From assembly GCA_036345935.2 (NCBI GenBank), contig JADWOT020000009.1:13155482-13219481 (forward strand): a DNA stretch of 64,000 nt, in the 5' to 3' direction. The notes under the pieces are model-generated. The model was not told the DNA's origin. It saw only the letters and a list, made by a program, of their open reading frames with translations, and searched no databases. Made by a program: the position numbers and the translations under genes. The first letter of the stretch is position 1, and the number at the start of each line of letters is the position of its first letter. Below, piece by piece: positions 24,694 to 37,909 of this stretch. Origin of the DNA: Taenia hydatigena. Lineage: Eukaryota > Platyhelminthes > Cestoda > Cyclophyllidea > Taeniidae.

Positions 24694-25529
24694 TGTAATA
24701 CTTTGTTTGTTTGAACTACCGATGTCGGTCAGGGTCACAGGGATGGCCAGATTGCTTTAGCTTATTGCCCTCTGCCCGTTGAATACATATATTCTATCCA
24801 AGTACTCTGCCTTCTTTTGCCTTCAAGGGACCCTCGGGACGCCACAATGGTGGTACTAGAAAGCAAATTCGACACTATGGGCCTTCTATCCTGATTAGTG
24901 CCACCTGTTGCATATTGCAACGGTGCGAAATAAGTGCATTTGCTACAGATGGAAGTATTTCTGACCTCCCATAGCATAAGGGCTAAGAATGGCGTCCGCC
25001 ATCGGCATCTACCCCATCTCCTGTTCCACAGGAAAGCTATTAACAACTGAAGCGACACTAGCCATGGACCATCTAGAAAGGTTTCGTTCCAAAGATTACC
25101 CTAATATACTTGCTTAAGGAGATCGGCGTACCAACACCTCCCTACGAACATACTGAGAATCGGCATAGCGTCTTATTCTGAACTTCGTTCCCAGGCCAAA
25201 CGATATTCCAAGTCTAATGAACTGCCAAGAGGGATCACTGACGTTTGTGTCAAGCATCACCTCAACCACGTCTAATGTCGGCGACTGGGATGGTTAGCTC
25301 GTGGGTGCTTGTTGCAGCACTGACTACGTTGTGATGGCTGACACGGGAGGTGCACCAAGGGGTGCGTCGAGGACGACGCTAGAAAAAAGGGAGGAGCAAT
25401 GTAGAACTTTGCTTGTTTGGACTACCGGATTCGGTTAGGGTCACAGAGGTGGCCACATTGCCCTAACTGCGTAGGCTTTCCTCCGGGCCATGCCTTCGTT
25501 TGCCTTCAAGAGAGCCTTAGGACGCTACA
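24694..25529 (+). mobile_element. TRIM-like element, both LTRs present
   Basis: The 5-prime LTR is 24694-24846 (153 bp, TGTAATACTTTG to CCACA). It is followed by a primer-site-like ATGGTGGTA. The interior (24847-25399) is non-coding and ends in the polypurine tract 25381-25396. The 3-prime LTR is 25400-25529, shortened by an internal deletion of about 50 bp but ending in GACGCTACA. The flanks AACAG (left) and AGCAG (right) could be a worn 5-bp target duplication. The sequence downstream (25530-25870) is the same as that following the LTR at 55671-55858. Confidence 0.82.
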
Positions 25530-25959
25530 AGCAGCATGCCACTTTTAAATTTTGCATGGCTACTGTCTGCAAATCTCATACGATCATTTCTGTGAGTTTA
25601 TAAATCTTCCTTATCTATTGCCTGTGCTCCCATCTATGCTTGCATAGTAAATTCTTGCACAAGTTAGTTTACCTTGAATTTGAAAAGACTCCAGAATTCT
25701 AAGCAAGTATTGTTATCCCAAGAATTAATAAACATAAAATATTTTGGTTTTATCGAACAAATATTGATGCGATTGGCTAGATGTGTACGCAAAGTGTCTA
25801 TGCAATGCGCACGATTGTGCCCGCTTGTTCCGGTGAACGAAGCATTACCTGCTGTGAGAAGTTAGAGATGCAGTAACTGTAGGGGGTTCCTTTTCTCCCT
25901 CCTGGTCACCCTTCAATGTAGAAGTCTGCGTACGAATTGACATCTTTAATATATATGGG
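25530..25959. repeat. Flank shared with 55859-56170
   Basis: About 340 bases resemble 55859-56170 in the same orientation. The TRIM-like element and its downstream flank were therefore copied together as part of a larger unit. No gene. Confidence 0.7.
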
Positions 25960-26103
25960 TGCTAATTACACAGCTCAGCGAGATATGGGGGTTCAGGCCG
26001 AGGACGTGTCACGCTCCCGCGAGTCTCCTTGCTGCTCCGTCACGTGGTTCAAATTGACTTCCTCTGGCCTACAAAGCGCATTTAAAGGATATAAGTATTA
26101 CAT
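25960..26103 (-). repeat. 3-prime LTR of the gypsy element
   Basis: Starts at 26103 on the minus strand (TGTAATACTTATATCC) and shares blocks such as TCAGGCCG and CTCTGGCCTACAAAGC (plus-strand reading) with the LTR at 29810-29953. The left boundary is approximate. Confidence 0.75.
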
Positions 26104-26327
26104 AGCCCCCTCGTCTTTTGAGCGCCGTTCCCGGCGAACCCCCTATTTATTCCCTATGGTTAAACCATCGGGTGGTTTGCCTCCTTCTACGATTAAATAG
26201 GCTTTGTCCTCGTAGCCGACGGGCGAAGCACCTCTGTAAGGTCGGATCTTATTGTGATGGACGGTTATGGGGTGAGTACGGGGTTCTGCATTCCGGGCGA
26301 GGTGGTTCGTGGGAGACAGGACTTTTA

Positions 26328-29100
26328 CTACGCGGAAGGGGTCTTTACTCCAAGGGTGGTAAAATTTGCGATGTGTCTTAGGTGGGGAACCGGCCGATAT
26401 ATTTGGACGAGATCTCCTTCGTGGTAGGCAGTGGGTCTGGTATGAGACATTTGAAGGTATCGACAGGCAAGATTAAACGTCTTTCTTATCTCTTCTTTGA
26501 GACGTAGGACGTAGTCCAGGACGTTGTCAGTAGCCACTTCTTTACTCGGTATGAATACATCGGAGGGAACTCTCATCTCGCGGCCTGTGAGCATCTTGAA
26601 TGGAGAGACACCGGTTGATGTGTGGACTGTAGCCCTATAGGCGAGAAGAGCGCGTCCAAGGTGTAAATCCCAATCTCTCGGTCGTGCCTCCTTCGTAAAG
26701 GACTTTAGTAACCCTATCAGGGTCCGGTTAGTTCTTTCCACTTGTCCGTTGCCCTACGGATGTCCAGGTGTCGTGCACGTTTTTGCGATTCCGAGGGACT
26801 TGCATAATTCAGCGAACACTCGGCTTTCGAAATTAGGGCCTTGGTCGCTATGGACTGATACAGACACTCCGTGTTGACAGATTCAACGATTAAAAGTGGT
26901 CGACGCGTCTGTCTCGGCGTCTTGGGACCTCATGAGTTCCGCTTCGGCCACTTTCGTGAAGTAGTCAACCATAACTAAGATATATCGGTTTTCCCTCGTG
27001 GTAAGAGGTAGAGGACCCATAATGTCTATACCCATTCGTTCGTCCGGAATTCCTGTAGGCATAGGCTGCAGGGGTGCCACTGCTGTGGAATGAGGGTTCT
27101 TGAACCCGCTGCAAGTAATGCAGGTTCGGCAGAAGTCGTGCACGTCTGAAGAGAGGGAGAGTCACCAGTATAGCTTCATCGAGGTCTCCACCATCTTCTT
27201 CTCACCTACGTGGCCCAATTGTTCATACAGCTCTTGAAGGGCTGTTTGCATCAGGGAACCTGGGACAACCAGGCGCTTGGGAGACGTGGCGTCTTCTTGG
27301 TACCACAAGACTTCATCTCCCAGGGAGAGTTTGGACCATTGTTGCCATGTCTGCTTGGCTGTCTTGCTGGATGATTTCATCTCTTCCGCAGTGGGGTTGG
27401 ACGAGGATGCCAGAAACCTGTCGTATAACAAGGACGTGTCGGGGTCTGTACTCTGTGTGTTTCTTCACTGATGTTTAGTCGGCTCTCTTAAAAATAGGGT
27501 TCCCACTACACCGCTATGCCTATCGACTAAGAGGGGTCTGCGGGATAATGCATCCACGTTGCTATGCGAGTTTCCTTTTCTGTACTGCACAGTGAAGTCA
27601 TAATGTTGCAGTTCCTCGTGTGAACGTGCAACAGAATCATCGATCTCCTTCATTGTTTCCAACCAGGTCAGCGCCTGATGGTCTGTTCTCACTATGAGCT
27701 GTCTCGCTATAAGATAGTGCTTGAAGTGTCGCACCATTGTATAGATGGCGAAAAGTTCACATTCTGTTGCACTCTTCTGTCTCATTTTTTGTTTAGTCTG
27801 GCACTAGCGTAGGCAATGACGTGTTCCCTACCTTTTTTGTCTCTTTGCGAAAGTACACCGCCCACGGCCACGTCACCGGCGTCCATGCCTAATGCGAAGG
27901 AAGGTGCGGTGGTCTCGAAATTTGGTAAAGCCAAAATCGGAGCAGAGCAGAGCAGAGCATTTGCTTTAGTTCTTTGAAGGCTTCATCATGTTCATTCTCC
28001 CACTCGAAATTTCTTTTTGCCTGCTTCTCGGTTAGCTTGTGTAGGGGACCAGCAATCTTGGCAAAGCCTCTAACGAAGCGCCCATAGTAGTTTGCCAAAC
28101 CGAGGAAGCTGCGAAATTGTGTCTGATTAGTTGCTGTTGGCCAGGTTCTCACTTGTGCGATCTTCAGTGACTGCCATCCCGTCTGACGAGACTGTGTGCC
28201 CCAGAAAGTTGACTGAACGGCGGAGAAAATGACACTTCTTTGGATTCAAGGTCAAAGCTGCATCCTGCAGATGGTCTAGGACTAGTTTGAGATTGGCGTT
28301 GTGCTCGCAAATGTCGCTAGCGAAAACGAGGACGTCATCAAGGTAGATTATGCAATGTTTCGGGAAGAGCCCAATCAGTGCTGTCTGCATCAGGCGCTAC
28401 AAAGTGGCTGCGGCGTTACAGAGTCCAAACGGCATTGTCTGGAATTCATAAAGCCTGTTGGGTACAGCCGTGAACTGCCGTCACTTTTCTTTACCAGTGC
28501 GATTGAAGAAGCCCATGGTGACTTGGATGGTTTGATAACATCATCCTTGATCAACTCTTCCACCAGACGGTTCATTTCGTCCTGGAGGGGGGGGGGGAAG
28601 TATACGTCTGGGTGGTTGCCAAATGGACCTAGCCTCGCCGGTGTCAATAGTGTGTTTGACTATGCTGGTTCGGCCGAGTTTTGTTCCTTGCCAGGAGAAC
28701 ATGCTCGGATACTTGCTAAGCAATGCGTGTAGGTCCTTTCTCTCGCCATCGGTGATGTGCGTTAGCTGGGACCAAAGTTCATCCAAGCTGTTGATTGGGA
28801 TACTCGCAGCTTCGAAGAGGGCGCTACAGATTGCATCGGCGTCCATTTGGGCGGAGATCTGACTGGGCTTGCTTTCGTATGCCGCTGGGTCACAAATGTC
28901 TCCTCCGCAAAATTAAGGACCGCCTTGGTGTTACGAAGGAAGTCAACACCGAGTATCGCGTCGCAAATCAACTGAGGGCACATAATCAATGGGACTTGCC
29001 ACGTTTCTGTCCCCAGTGACACTCTTAGCAACGTCTCTTCTTCTGCTTCCATCTACTCCCCTCTGCTGAGAGAAGTTTTGCGGAGGGAGGACCCGTGCGA
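26328..29100 (-). pseudogene. gypsy pol remnant (PR end, RT, RNase H, IN)
   Basis: Reading leftward: the second half of the protease (CDAILGVDFL, near 28950); the linker to the reverse transcriptase (LLSKYPSMFSW, near 28710); RT with VKKSDGSSR (about 28490), then a jump to LYEFQTMPFGLCNAA (about 28430), so the segment carrying the first catalytic aspartate is deleted; the catalytic YLDD (about 28340); the RT thumb (FRSFLGLANYY, about 28100); RNase H (TDHQALTWLE, about 27670); and the integrase zinc finger with CRTCITC (about 27125). The integrase core has GIDIMGPLP, SDQGPNFESR and GNGQVERTN, so the three acidic residues are present, but a TAG stop (26754-26756) precedes GNGQ. Frameshifts separate the pieces. 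Confidence 0.9.
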
Positions 29101-29156
29101 AACTTATTGCGGAGATCTGGGAACGCTTGAGGGTTTACTAATGACTTGGCTGCGCC

Positions 29157-29650
29157 TCAGTCAAGAAGGAAAATACAGGGGCGTCCCTCTAGCTTGCCGG
29201 AGACTCGCATAAATGGGATAGAACCATGGAAGGATAAGCAGGATAAGGAACAGTGCTGTTCACCTGCTTTTGTGATACGGGGTGGAGGAGTCCTCCGCGG
29301 ACGTGTGGAAGTCGGTTGTTGGGGGGACGTGTGGAGCGGCGAAGTCAGGAGATGTTCCTGATGTTTCCTAGTTGATGCGTCGACCAGCTGGCTGGGATCG
29401 CTGGTCTTCATGGCCTGGAGTTTCGCGGCGATGGACGGGGGACAGACACCGGCTTTGAATTGGACAGCCACCCATCTTTTCACCTTGTTAGGTGGGCAGC
29501 CTCTGAAAGCCCGTTCAGCGAGGATTTGCAGTGCTCCTGCGTAGTCCTCGTCGTTTTCGTCCGCTTTTTGGTCACCGAGAAAGTCCTCCCTGCGGGAGAG
29601 CGTGCAGGATCAGCGGAATCCTCTGCCGCTGAGGGTACAAGTGGATGTTA
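29157..29650 (-). pseudogene. gypsy gag end and protease start, remnant
   Basis: The minus-strand frame carries a gag-like stretch (DYAGALQILAERAFRGCP near 29530, then KVKRWVAVQFKAG), a proline-rich spacer, and the beginning of an aspartic protease ending in IFLLD. The active-site triplet that should read Asp-Ser/Thr-Gly is interrupted: the second codon is TGA (29157-29159), giving D-stop-GA. After it the frame continues with AAKSLVNPQAF, as expected of a protease. The stop probably arose by a single change from a serine codon. The gag start was not found. Confidence 0.8.
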
Positions 29651-29809
29651 AACCTAACGGTTTTCTTTCGACCCTCGAAATTCATTCCTTCCTTCAAAAT
29701 GGGGAAGGTTCGCCAACGCTGCCACCAGTGTATAGGGATCCTCCTCTTTCTTCCAGTCGCACTTGTTAGTAGAAGTCGGAGTATGTTTCAGCATCTTTTT
29801 TGTGAGGAG
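29651..29809 (-). other. gypsy leader region between LTR and gag
   Basis: The stretch between the 5-prime LTR and the recognisable gag. A primer binding site should lie at its right end, but no tRNA match was recognised. Confidence 0.45.
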
Positions 29810-29953
29810 GAAAGTATACGGCGAGGCAATATAGGGAATTCAGGCCGGGGAAGGGTCACGCTCCTGCGAGTCTCCACGCCGCTTCACCGCGAGGTTCGAA
29901 TTGTTCTACAGCCTCTGGCCTACAAAGCACATTTAAAGAATATGAGTGTTACA
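29810..29953 (-). repeat. 5-prime LTR of the gypsy element
   Basis: Starts at 29953 on the minus strand (TGTAACACTCATATTC) and corresponds to 25960-26103. The left boundary is approximate. Confidence 0.75.
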
Positions 29954-29989
29954 GATATGCTGTTTGTAGTGTCTCGAGTCTCTCTCTTT

Positions 29990-32900
29990 TATGTGCTTAT
30001 AAGAAGTGTCAGCGACTAAGTACACTTCAGCACTCACGCTTCAACTTCGCCTATTCGGTGTCCCACGTCTGTCACAAAGCGCTAGCATAGCCATCGTAGC
30101 TGCATCGAATTGCTGACCTCGTAAACATGGAGTCGAACTAGCCTTAGGGCAATACACCCATTACAATGCTTCCTCACACCGACAGTGCAGTTCCATTATA
30201 GCATTGGCACAGACGGCAGACATTCGCTGTAACTTTACTACTGCACTGTTGTTTTGTAGAAAAGCTAGATTCGTTGCTAACTGTAAGTCCTCTGCTCTAT
30301 CCATATTTATCACGCACATCCACACTTTCAATTTTCTTTGTGGAATATTGCAGCCGACACAGTAATTGGCTTGTGGTACACAGCAACGAATATTAGTGGG
30401 GCAAATACAGGTATAAAGCTCAATACTTACCTCAGGAAAGGAAGAATTTGAAAACCGTGATTGTGGCGAAGAAGAGTGAAGGGGTAGAGGAGGTGTCACT
30501 CGGTCAAACGGTGTCGCTTCCAGTGGTTAAATACGCCTCAGTAAATCTGACCAGCACTTAATTTAACGTTTGATCCTGTCTTGCACCATGGAAAGCAACC
30601 CCCAGTGCACCTCGATACACATCGTGGGATGGCATACCGGGTGATCAAATGCTCAATTGTTAGGAGAGTCGACTCGATATGTGTGAAATGTAGGTGTCTA
30701 AACTATGCATACCGAAAAATCTGCCTCGCATTAACAGGAAAATACATTCGCAATCGTTTTTGGACAGTCACTTGACAGGCCATAGAGCTGGATTAATTGA
30801 AACACTCCACGCAAGGAAGGTGCTGTGCTCGCATGGTAGCAGTGCGCACCTCAGTGTGTGTAGGGATGCATGTGATGGACCAAGTAATTTGTCTACAAAA
30901 TGGTTATCATCCACCGCAATGCAAGGATGATGAGAGAGACAAAGCGAAGCGATATGGCGTATAATCCCTTAGCTGCTTTTGACTCTTGCAATATGCGCTC
31001 GTTGTATTATTGTCGTTGGACTCTTATATGATAAGCTTAAATGTTGGGGTGCGAGGCCTGACAATCGTCTTTCTGCCCGCTAAGCTGAGCTTTGGAAGGG
31101 CGAAATTGGGGCATGGTCTTAGTCATATAACAGATGACCACCCTGCCCATTAACCATGTCATCCGCTGGCCCAACTTTGACCATTAATTAAACTCACGGC
31201 TTAAATGATGGCAGTTAATTTGAATTTAAAAAGAACTCCTCATTTTGACTAGAATACGTCAACTCTAAGTGGTGGTGGTGGTGGTGGTGGTGGAAATGAA
31301 TGTTGCATGGCATCACTTGAGTGAATAATTGGGAGAGAGGAAAGAAGGGAGGAAGGCTGAAAAAGGAATGGTAAAGGATTGAATGATTGAATGGAAAAAG
31401 AGAAATAGGGAGGGATGGAGGGAGGGAGTAAATGAAGTAGTGAGGAAGTAGAATGGAATGATGGGGTGTTTGAGGAGGAAGAAATAAGTAAGGAATAATG
31501 TTTGAGAAATAGAGGTGACGTAGAGAAGGGAGCCTACTAGCTTCCCCTATAAGTAGTTGTGATAGTAGTGTTGGAATATCTAATGGGTGTGTGGGTGTTG
31601 GGTGGGCTGGAAGAAGGGAAGGTGCCGAAAATTGGAGGGAACGAAGAAGCCTGGTAGAAGGAAGTGTGCAAGTAAAGAGAAAAGAGGTGCGAAATGGAAA
31701 GGGGAAGGAGCAATGAGAGAGGAGTGGTGGAACTGAGCACAGAATGCGCGAATAGACGATACGCGGACACTCAAAATTGTGCATCAAATATGCTTTTATT
31801 AGTGCGCACCAATCCGCAAATGACTCATGATTATAAGAATATGGGGGGCTATCAAGCCTTCCGTGACCGTCAACAGTTCCAATTTTGCTCAGTTTCCTTT
31901 CCACCCAACTGCTATAATAGTGCCGTAGTTAGAGACGTTCGGTTTTAAAATGTGCACATACACTGCACAAACACGTCTATCTACAAGCTCAAGGGGTAAA
32001 GTGACAAGCAATTAGGCCTTGATGATGAAGCGTTCGACACCGGATGCAGAAGGATCTGTTTAGGTGCATCCAAGTTTTCCTCCGTGATTCTGCGTTGTTC
32101 GTGGAGGAGAGGCCCAAAAATGTGATGATAGCGTCGATGCCGATGGCGAATTAGCCGTTATGCTGAAACATGCCGAAATATGCGGACTGAGACACTGAAG
32201 TCGTTCTGGTGTCCGGAAAGTAGTGCTTGTGCATGCAGTACGCTTGATGTAAAGCGAGGCCACCGACTGCGTCTGTCCTCATCTCAGCGTGTAATTTAAA
32301 TATAGAGAGGTGATGGTCGTATCTTTGACTAAAGCTTACCGAACTGTGCTAGCTTTCTTGATTTGCCTTCCAATTTTGGAGCCACTTTTCCTACTCGCTC
32401 CTACTTTGAGAAGTGTGCAAGTTATTTGTCTGGGAGACTATTCAAAGCACCTGGTGTCTTGGATGACTCTCACCTAACATACTTGAACACCTCACTGCTG
32501 GATGACATACGGGCATTAAGTAGGAGACCGATGAGTTGTAGAAGAAACCCACTGAGGAATGCATTTGAATAAAGATGTATAGTCAAGTCCATCAAGGCGC
32601 AACAGCATTCACCTGATAACAACGCCTTCAAGCTGTATTTCAATGCTGGTCCCAACAACTTAACACACTCGACAATTTCATTCAAAGCACTAGGCGTCCA
32701 CAAATGAAAAGGCAAAACCATTGCACACGGCCCCTCCCTCCCTTCCGCCCTCCCTCCATTTCTCCACCTTAATCACTTAAGAGGACAAACTCAAGACTAA
32801 TGACAAAAGAGCGCGGGTCAACTGCTTCTTCCCAAAATCAAAACCCAAGACAGCAAGTGACACGATCTGTTCCAAAATAACCAAATCAACTGCCTCACTC

Positions 32901-34443
32901 AACGGCACGAGCAGCCCACGAAGGCATCAAATCAGACAGGATCAGTGGCAGTCGACGCAGCACAGTAATACAAACGCTCGCTTGAGATTCTCTACATATA
33001 CATGAATAATAAATTCAAATAGACTCTGCGATTCCCTCACCTATTTGGCGCTATATGAGCGTCCCGACGCACTAAGCAGATGGGCAGATGTTAGAATGTA
33101 GAGTGGGCGGATAGATAGTATAGCCTATAAGCACGCTTTGCTTTCATTGTGTCTGAATTTTTAAGCATTATTTACCAATTCCCTAAAATATTGCATTAAT
33201 CTTTGCTTTACCATACCACATTTGGTGCACATCCGAGTAATGCTAATGAGTAGAATTGAAGTGATGGAAATTTTAACCTTACGAGACGTAGCAATGGAAG
33301 TGGTTTCAATGTGTTAAACGGATGGAAATGCATTGAAGTGTAAATCGATTAAATGCACATAAGCGACTTGTTGATTGGCTGATGGAAAGGCGTGATCTGT
33401 ACACAGATGCATAAATAGGATGGAGGGTCGGCACGGTCTGCCGCGCGGTGGTTGCGTGAGACGCGTCTCTGCATTCGTCTGCAAGGACGCCTGAGAGCGT
33501 GTGTAGGGTGTTTTGGAGATCGTGATCCGCGGCGCCGTCATGTACACTGGGCATGCGACGCTCGAGGAAGTCATGGTTAGGACTGTGAACCAAGTCCTTA
33601 GGCATCAGGGTCTTGCTCTCTGCAGCTTCGGTGGCTAGGTTGCGGTATAGCCGATAGACAGACAGGTGGAGACGTTGCAACTGGTGTGTGAACGCAACAA
33701 CGGCCCTGTTTAGGGCCCCTTCCAACACCACATTGCAGATTGCATTACTGTCGTCCTGTTCTATTCACAAGGCAACTGAGGCTGTGTAGGCAGGTCATGG
33801 TGGGTAGCTGAGGCAGAGTTGAGAGTAGACTAGCAGGGCTTGGCTGCGCGTGTTGGAGATGCGTAGGTGGGTCGCTGTAATGAAGCCTTTTGACTCACTG
33901 CAGCCGTTTCTCCTTTGTCTTTGCTTGTTCGGTTTCGGCTGTTCGTTCAACAGCCACAACGGACGTAGAGTAGGGATGGGGGTATGGCAATGGGCGACTG
34001 GATGATGAATGTGCGTATTGGGGGATGGCTGTTGATGCGTGGAGGGAGCATTGCATCTGAGGTCGGTAGTGGCGTGTGTTTCACCACCAATCTCGTTGTT
34101 GATGGTGACCGTTGGGTTGGTGAGGTGTCTCTGCTTTCCCACACTTTGTTGGCTTATGCTAGGCTAAGCTAAAGTGAAATAGCCTAGGCGGCTGCACTAG
34201 ATTACTCTATTCCACTTTACACTGCAGAATTCATTTAACATCTGCGCTGGCCATTATTGCTCGAAAACCTGAGCGCTTTGGCGGTCGGACATTCAAACCA
34301 GCACGTTCCGCGTAGATGCCACGATGCAGCGGGTGGTGCACACCACCAATAGGACCTAACCATTGTTAGTGTTAGAAGTATGCGATGGAATATCTAACTG
34401 GTCTCTACGTGGAACTGTGCATCCATAGGCACCCACTGTCGAG
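29990..34443 (-). repeat. Long interspersed repeat block X, copy 2 (inverted)
   Basis: The reverse complement of 1-4470 with few differences over about 4.45 kb; for example 301-360 and the complement of 34085-34145 look identical. The differences include the GGT microsatellite length and scattered point changes. The gypsy element ends about 37 bases to the left of this block. A 229-codon frame on the minus strand (31215-31904) arises from a purine/pyrimidine-skewed tract and a GGT repeat read as histidines; it is broken in copy 1 and is not taken as a gene. Confidence 0.88.
31271..31292. repeat. GGT microsatellite in X copy 2
   Basis: About seven GGT units, against five to six complementary units at 3156-3172 in copy 1. 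Confidence 0.85.
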
Positions 34444-36120
34444 GTTTCCAAGCTGCGGCTTTCACGTCTGGCTTTGGTACTGGTCTCAGTGTAATCAATG
34501 GTGTAATACATTTAAACTGCATTCGCAGCAACGTTTTGCATTTCAACTTAGATGCAGGGCGAATCACACTGGAAGGAGGCGCGTTTGGCTAAATAGCATC
34601 CCACATTTTATTGTTAATTGCCTGGCTAATCTCCTGGTCAGGAAAGACACCACAGATCCCACCCGAATTACCATGTCACGAAATTGGTGTCGATTAAATG
34701 CGACTGCTTTGCGAACCCTCGTAATAGCGCTTTGGGGTATGGGAAGTCAAGGTATAAATGCATATTGACCCATTCTGAGCAACTGATTGAGACAATTAAA
34801 TGAACTTGGAATCATGCTCCCTCGGTCCAAGTTTCCCTTCACCACGTTATAAGGCCTGCTTGCGTGGAGAGCTACATGCATGGACCCGTAACCAGGATGC
34901 AACAGTGATCAGGAGTTGTCTCTTTAGAGCCGATTGTTTTGCTCAGACTTTTCCAAATTTAAAGCAATGCAATGCAATGCAATCCCCCTTGTTTTCGTTA
35001 CTGCTTACCTCCAACTGCATTGAAGAACGTGTCAACAAGCAGCGCTAAGTGTTTATCCACTCGAAAGATTGATGCATAGGTGCTTTTGGACGAATTGTGA
35101 ACCACTGCAGCGTCACAGCATAAGGATGAAATACAACAAAGTAGTCACGATAGCCTGTGACTGCCATGTGACAATTGCGCGATGCTCTTCTCCAGTATAG
35201 TTGCGAAGACACCAAAAGGGAATTAACTTTCAATTAATAGGTGGAAGGAACGAGTGACCTGTAACTTGGGTAATACGATCATCCTGCCAACATTCTTTCA
35301 CGTCGACGTGTGGCTTATTGGAATGAACGATTGTTCACATTTTCGCAGTTCATGACAGGGTTATTTACAGCGTGACTGCTTGAAACAATGTGGGACTCCA
35401 CCAGTTCTACGCCATTCATTTGAAGGGCAATGCGTTAGACATAGGAGGGTCGACTAGTTGACAAATACAGGCCTTTGTTTTTATGCAAGAAATACTGCTT
35501 GCTTGTGCGATGAGAAGAATTACTACAACGATGGAGTGCAAAACGAACCAATGATATTTGCATGCTAGGGCAGATAGACGAGTCTACTCTGGCCTAGCCT
35601 TGCCTAATCCAACCTGGTCCAGCTAACTTTGCCTACCAAATCGCGCCTACAACGAATAAGCAAATGTACGCATGTTTAGTTCGTACCTGTAAAGAGGCAT
35701 AAGGATGATTAAAGCATAAGTGTGGTCAGGGGATCTGTGACTCACAATTAAATTTAACTACGATTTCTTAAATGTGGGCTATCGGTGAATGTACATCATT
35801 TTGCGCTTGCGAAAGTGCTTGCTTCTAACCGGTGAGGACACGAGGAGTGTCTTGATATCTCCGGTGGAAGTCAAGAAAAATAGTTGTTCTGCTAAAAGGG
35901 ATAAAGGAGTGGGATAATGCTGGCTAAGGAAAAGGAACGGAAAGAGAAGAGATCAGTACTGGGAGCGAGTGTACGCAAACAAAGTGTTATTTTCACACAG
36001 ATTTTTTTTAAATTTATTTGGGGTATTTTGTGATGTAGTCCTACTTACTTGATTTCAATAATTTTTTTATCGAACCATCTATTCAGACTTTCGTTTATGT
36101 ACCTTTGCGCAGCTGCCGTA
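34444..36120. other. DNA between inverted X and Y copies, no gene seen
   Basis: This stretch is not the counterpart of 4471-6006. A 127-codon frame at 34385-34768 starts inside block X and has no domain. The sequence also carries a short tandem AATGC run at about 34963-34982. Nothing coding can be supported. Confidence 0.5.
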
Positions 36121-37722
36121 TGACAAAGAAAAGGTGCCAACGAAATACGTAGAGGCAACCGAAAAGGACAAATGCGGGGTCGACCTACGGAAATGGCACA
36201 GCAGAATGCGTCAGACTCGCGGTGATGATCGCAGCTAATTGAATTGATTGCTTCACCAAGGTGCGGTGCGCTGCGGTGATTCTCGTCCTCATGGCGTCGT
36301 CATAGTCAGACAACACTCGTTAGTGCTGCCAAGGTGTGCGGAAACACTCCTGAACGAGGAGGAGGAGCAGAAGGAGGGGAGAGACTCAATGAAATGAAAT
36401 TATGCCTAAATGTGTGTGCATTAGTATTGCCAATAAATTTATTTTTTCCAATCTACCCACTTCGATGCGACTTGTCATCTCGTATTCTTCGTGGATTTGG
36501 GTCTTTTGTACATGCGCCGGTTGGAGGCGATATAGTGGAAATGGTTTTAAGGTTGGTGGTTAAAAAGGTTAGTAGAACCTTAGTTCAAGGCTTTTCTCGT
36601 TCCATTATCCCCCGTGGTGGTCTGCTTGTGTGTGTGAATCTCAAGCGAGCGTTTGCATTACCGTGCTGCGTCGACTGCCACTGATACTGTCTGATTGGGT
36701 GCCTTTGTGTGCTGCTCGTGCCGTTGAGTGAGGCAGTTGATTTGGTTATTTTTGGAACAGACGTGTTCACTTCCTCTATTGTAGCGCGTTGCAATAATAG
36801 CAGCGGTAGTTGTAGGTGCAGTGGTAGCCCCATCGTGGTCTCCGCCCTCCCTTGACTGCTTTACCACTGTCACTGCTGATGTTGTTATTTATCATTACTA
36901 CGAATATTTCTCTTGTCGTGTGGCCCAGGCTCTTTGGACCGGCCTCATTGATATGAGCATAGGCGCGTGTTTGACCCTTCTACTCCTGAGGCACCTGAGT
37001 AAATTGGCAAGAACTACTGTTCATTTATCATAATTCATCCAATTGACAACTTTTCCATTGCCTCTTCATTTACTTTGTACTAGTAGCAGCGGTAGTGTTA
37101 AGGGTGGTTTGGTTGGGTGGAGAGGTGAAATTAGCTATGCCTCTTTCCCTCCCTATGTGATGCATACCCGTCTGATTATCTAGCTACCCATCTGACACCC
37201 ACCGACCGATCGACCTTTTGGTGTCTTGATCTGACTGTCGAACACACAATTGCCCCCTTCCTTCACACTGCTTCTCCTTTTGGCTTCACCTCAGCGGGTC
37301 TGCAGGATGCGTTGCTGGAATGAACGTATGCACACACACGCATACACAAACCAAATTGTCCATTCTCTCCCCACTTCCTCCAACCCGAAGTCTCAGCAAT
37401 TTCGACTGCCTTGGTATGCTGACCTCAGCAGCCAGTAGGTTGTCCACGCACTGGATGTTGGAAGTGTGGGTGAGAGGAGTCGCGACGATAGATACAGGCA
37501 GTCGCACGGTATAGGCTCAATCGATCAGTGCACTCAGTCGTCTCCTTCATTCATCCCTTTAATTAGGTACTTAGTTGTATCACCTCCTCCTCCTCCTCGT
37601 CTGAGGCGTCACCACCATGAGAAGTGTAGGCATTTGCTGTGCGGTTATTCAGTGCAACAGCACCTAGTTGATTGACGAGCCTTCACTTCTTCCGACATTC
37701 CCACCACCAACACCATCACCAT

Positions 37723-37909
37723 TGTAGCGTCCCGAAACTCCCTTAAAGACAAAAGCAGGCAGAATTCTACGGTAGAAAATACTTGTTTAAGAGACAGAGG
37801 GAAATGAGCTGGTGGAAAGGCTTGGAGGCCAGCCTACGCAGCCAGAGCAATATGGCCACCTCTGTGACCCTGACCGATACCGGTAGTTCAAAAAAACGAA
37901 GCATTACCA
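37723..37909 (-). repeat. Solo TRIM-like LTR, inverted copy
   Basis: The counterpart of the solo LTR at 9994-10180, 187 bp, in minus orientation. Confidence 0.7.

Larger units (their letters stand above)
25960..29953 (-). mobile_element. Ty3/gypsy LTR retrotransposon, decayed
   Basis: Two direct repeats of about 145 bp bound the element. On the minus strand each begins TGTAA(T/C)ACT (at 29953 and 26103). A purine-rich segment lies just inside the 3-prime LTR (26104-26125). Between them, in the order gag, protease, reverse transcriptase, RNase H and integrase, is a broken polyprotein; this order with the integrase last is the Ty3/gypsy type. The copy is non-functional: it has stops, frameshifts and an internal deletion. 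The LTRs differ at many positions, so the insertion is old. The precise inner LTR ends and the target duplication could not be fixed by eye. Confidence 0.92.

Noticed and set aside
29870..29910. GGTTCGAA-like motif suggesting a tRNA gene
   Set aside because: It lies in the gypsy LTR, and no cloverleaf with an anticodon arm could be formed around it.
31215..31904. 229-codon open frame on the minus strand, the longest in the window
   Set aside because: It lies in repeat X, runs through a pyrimidine-skewed tract and a microsatellite read as polyhistidine, and is interrupted in the nearly identical copy at 2500-3220. It has no domain.
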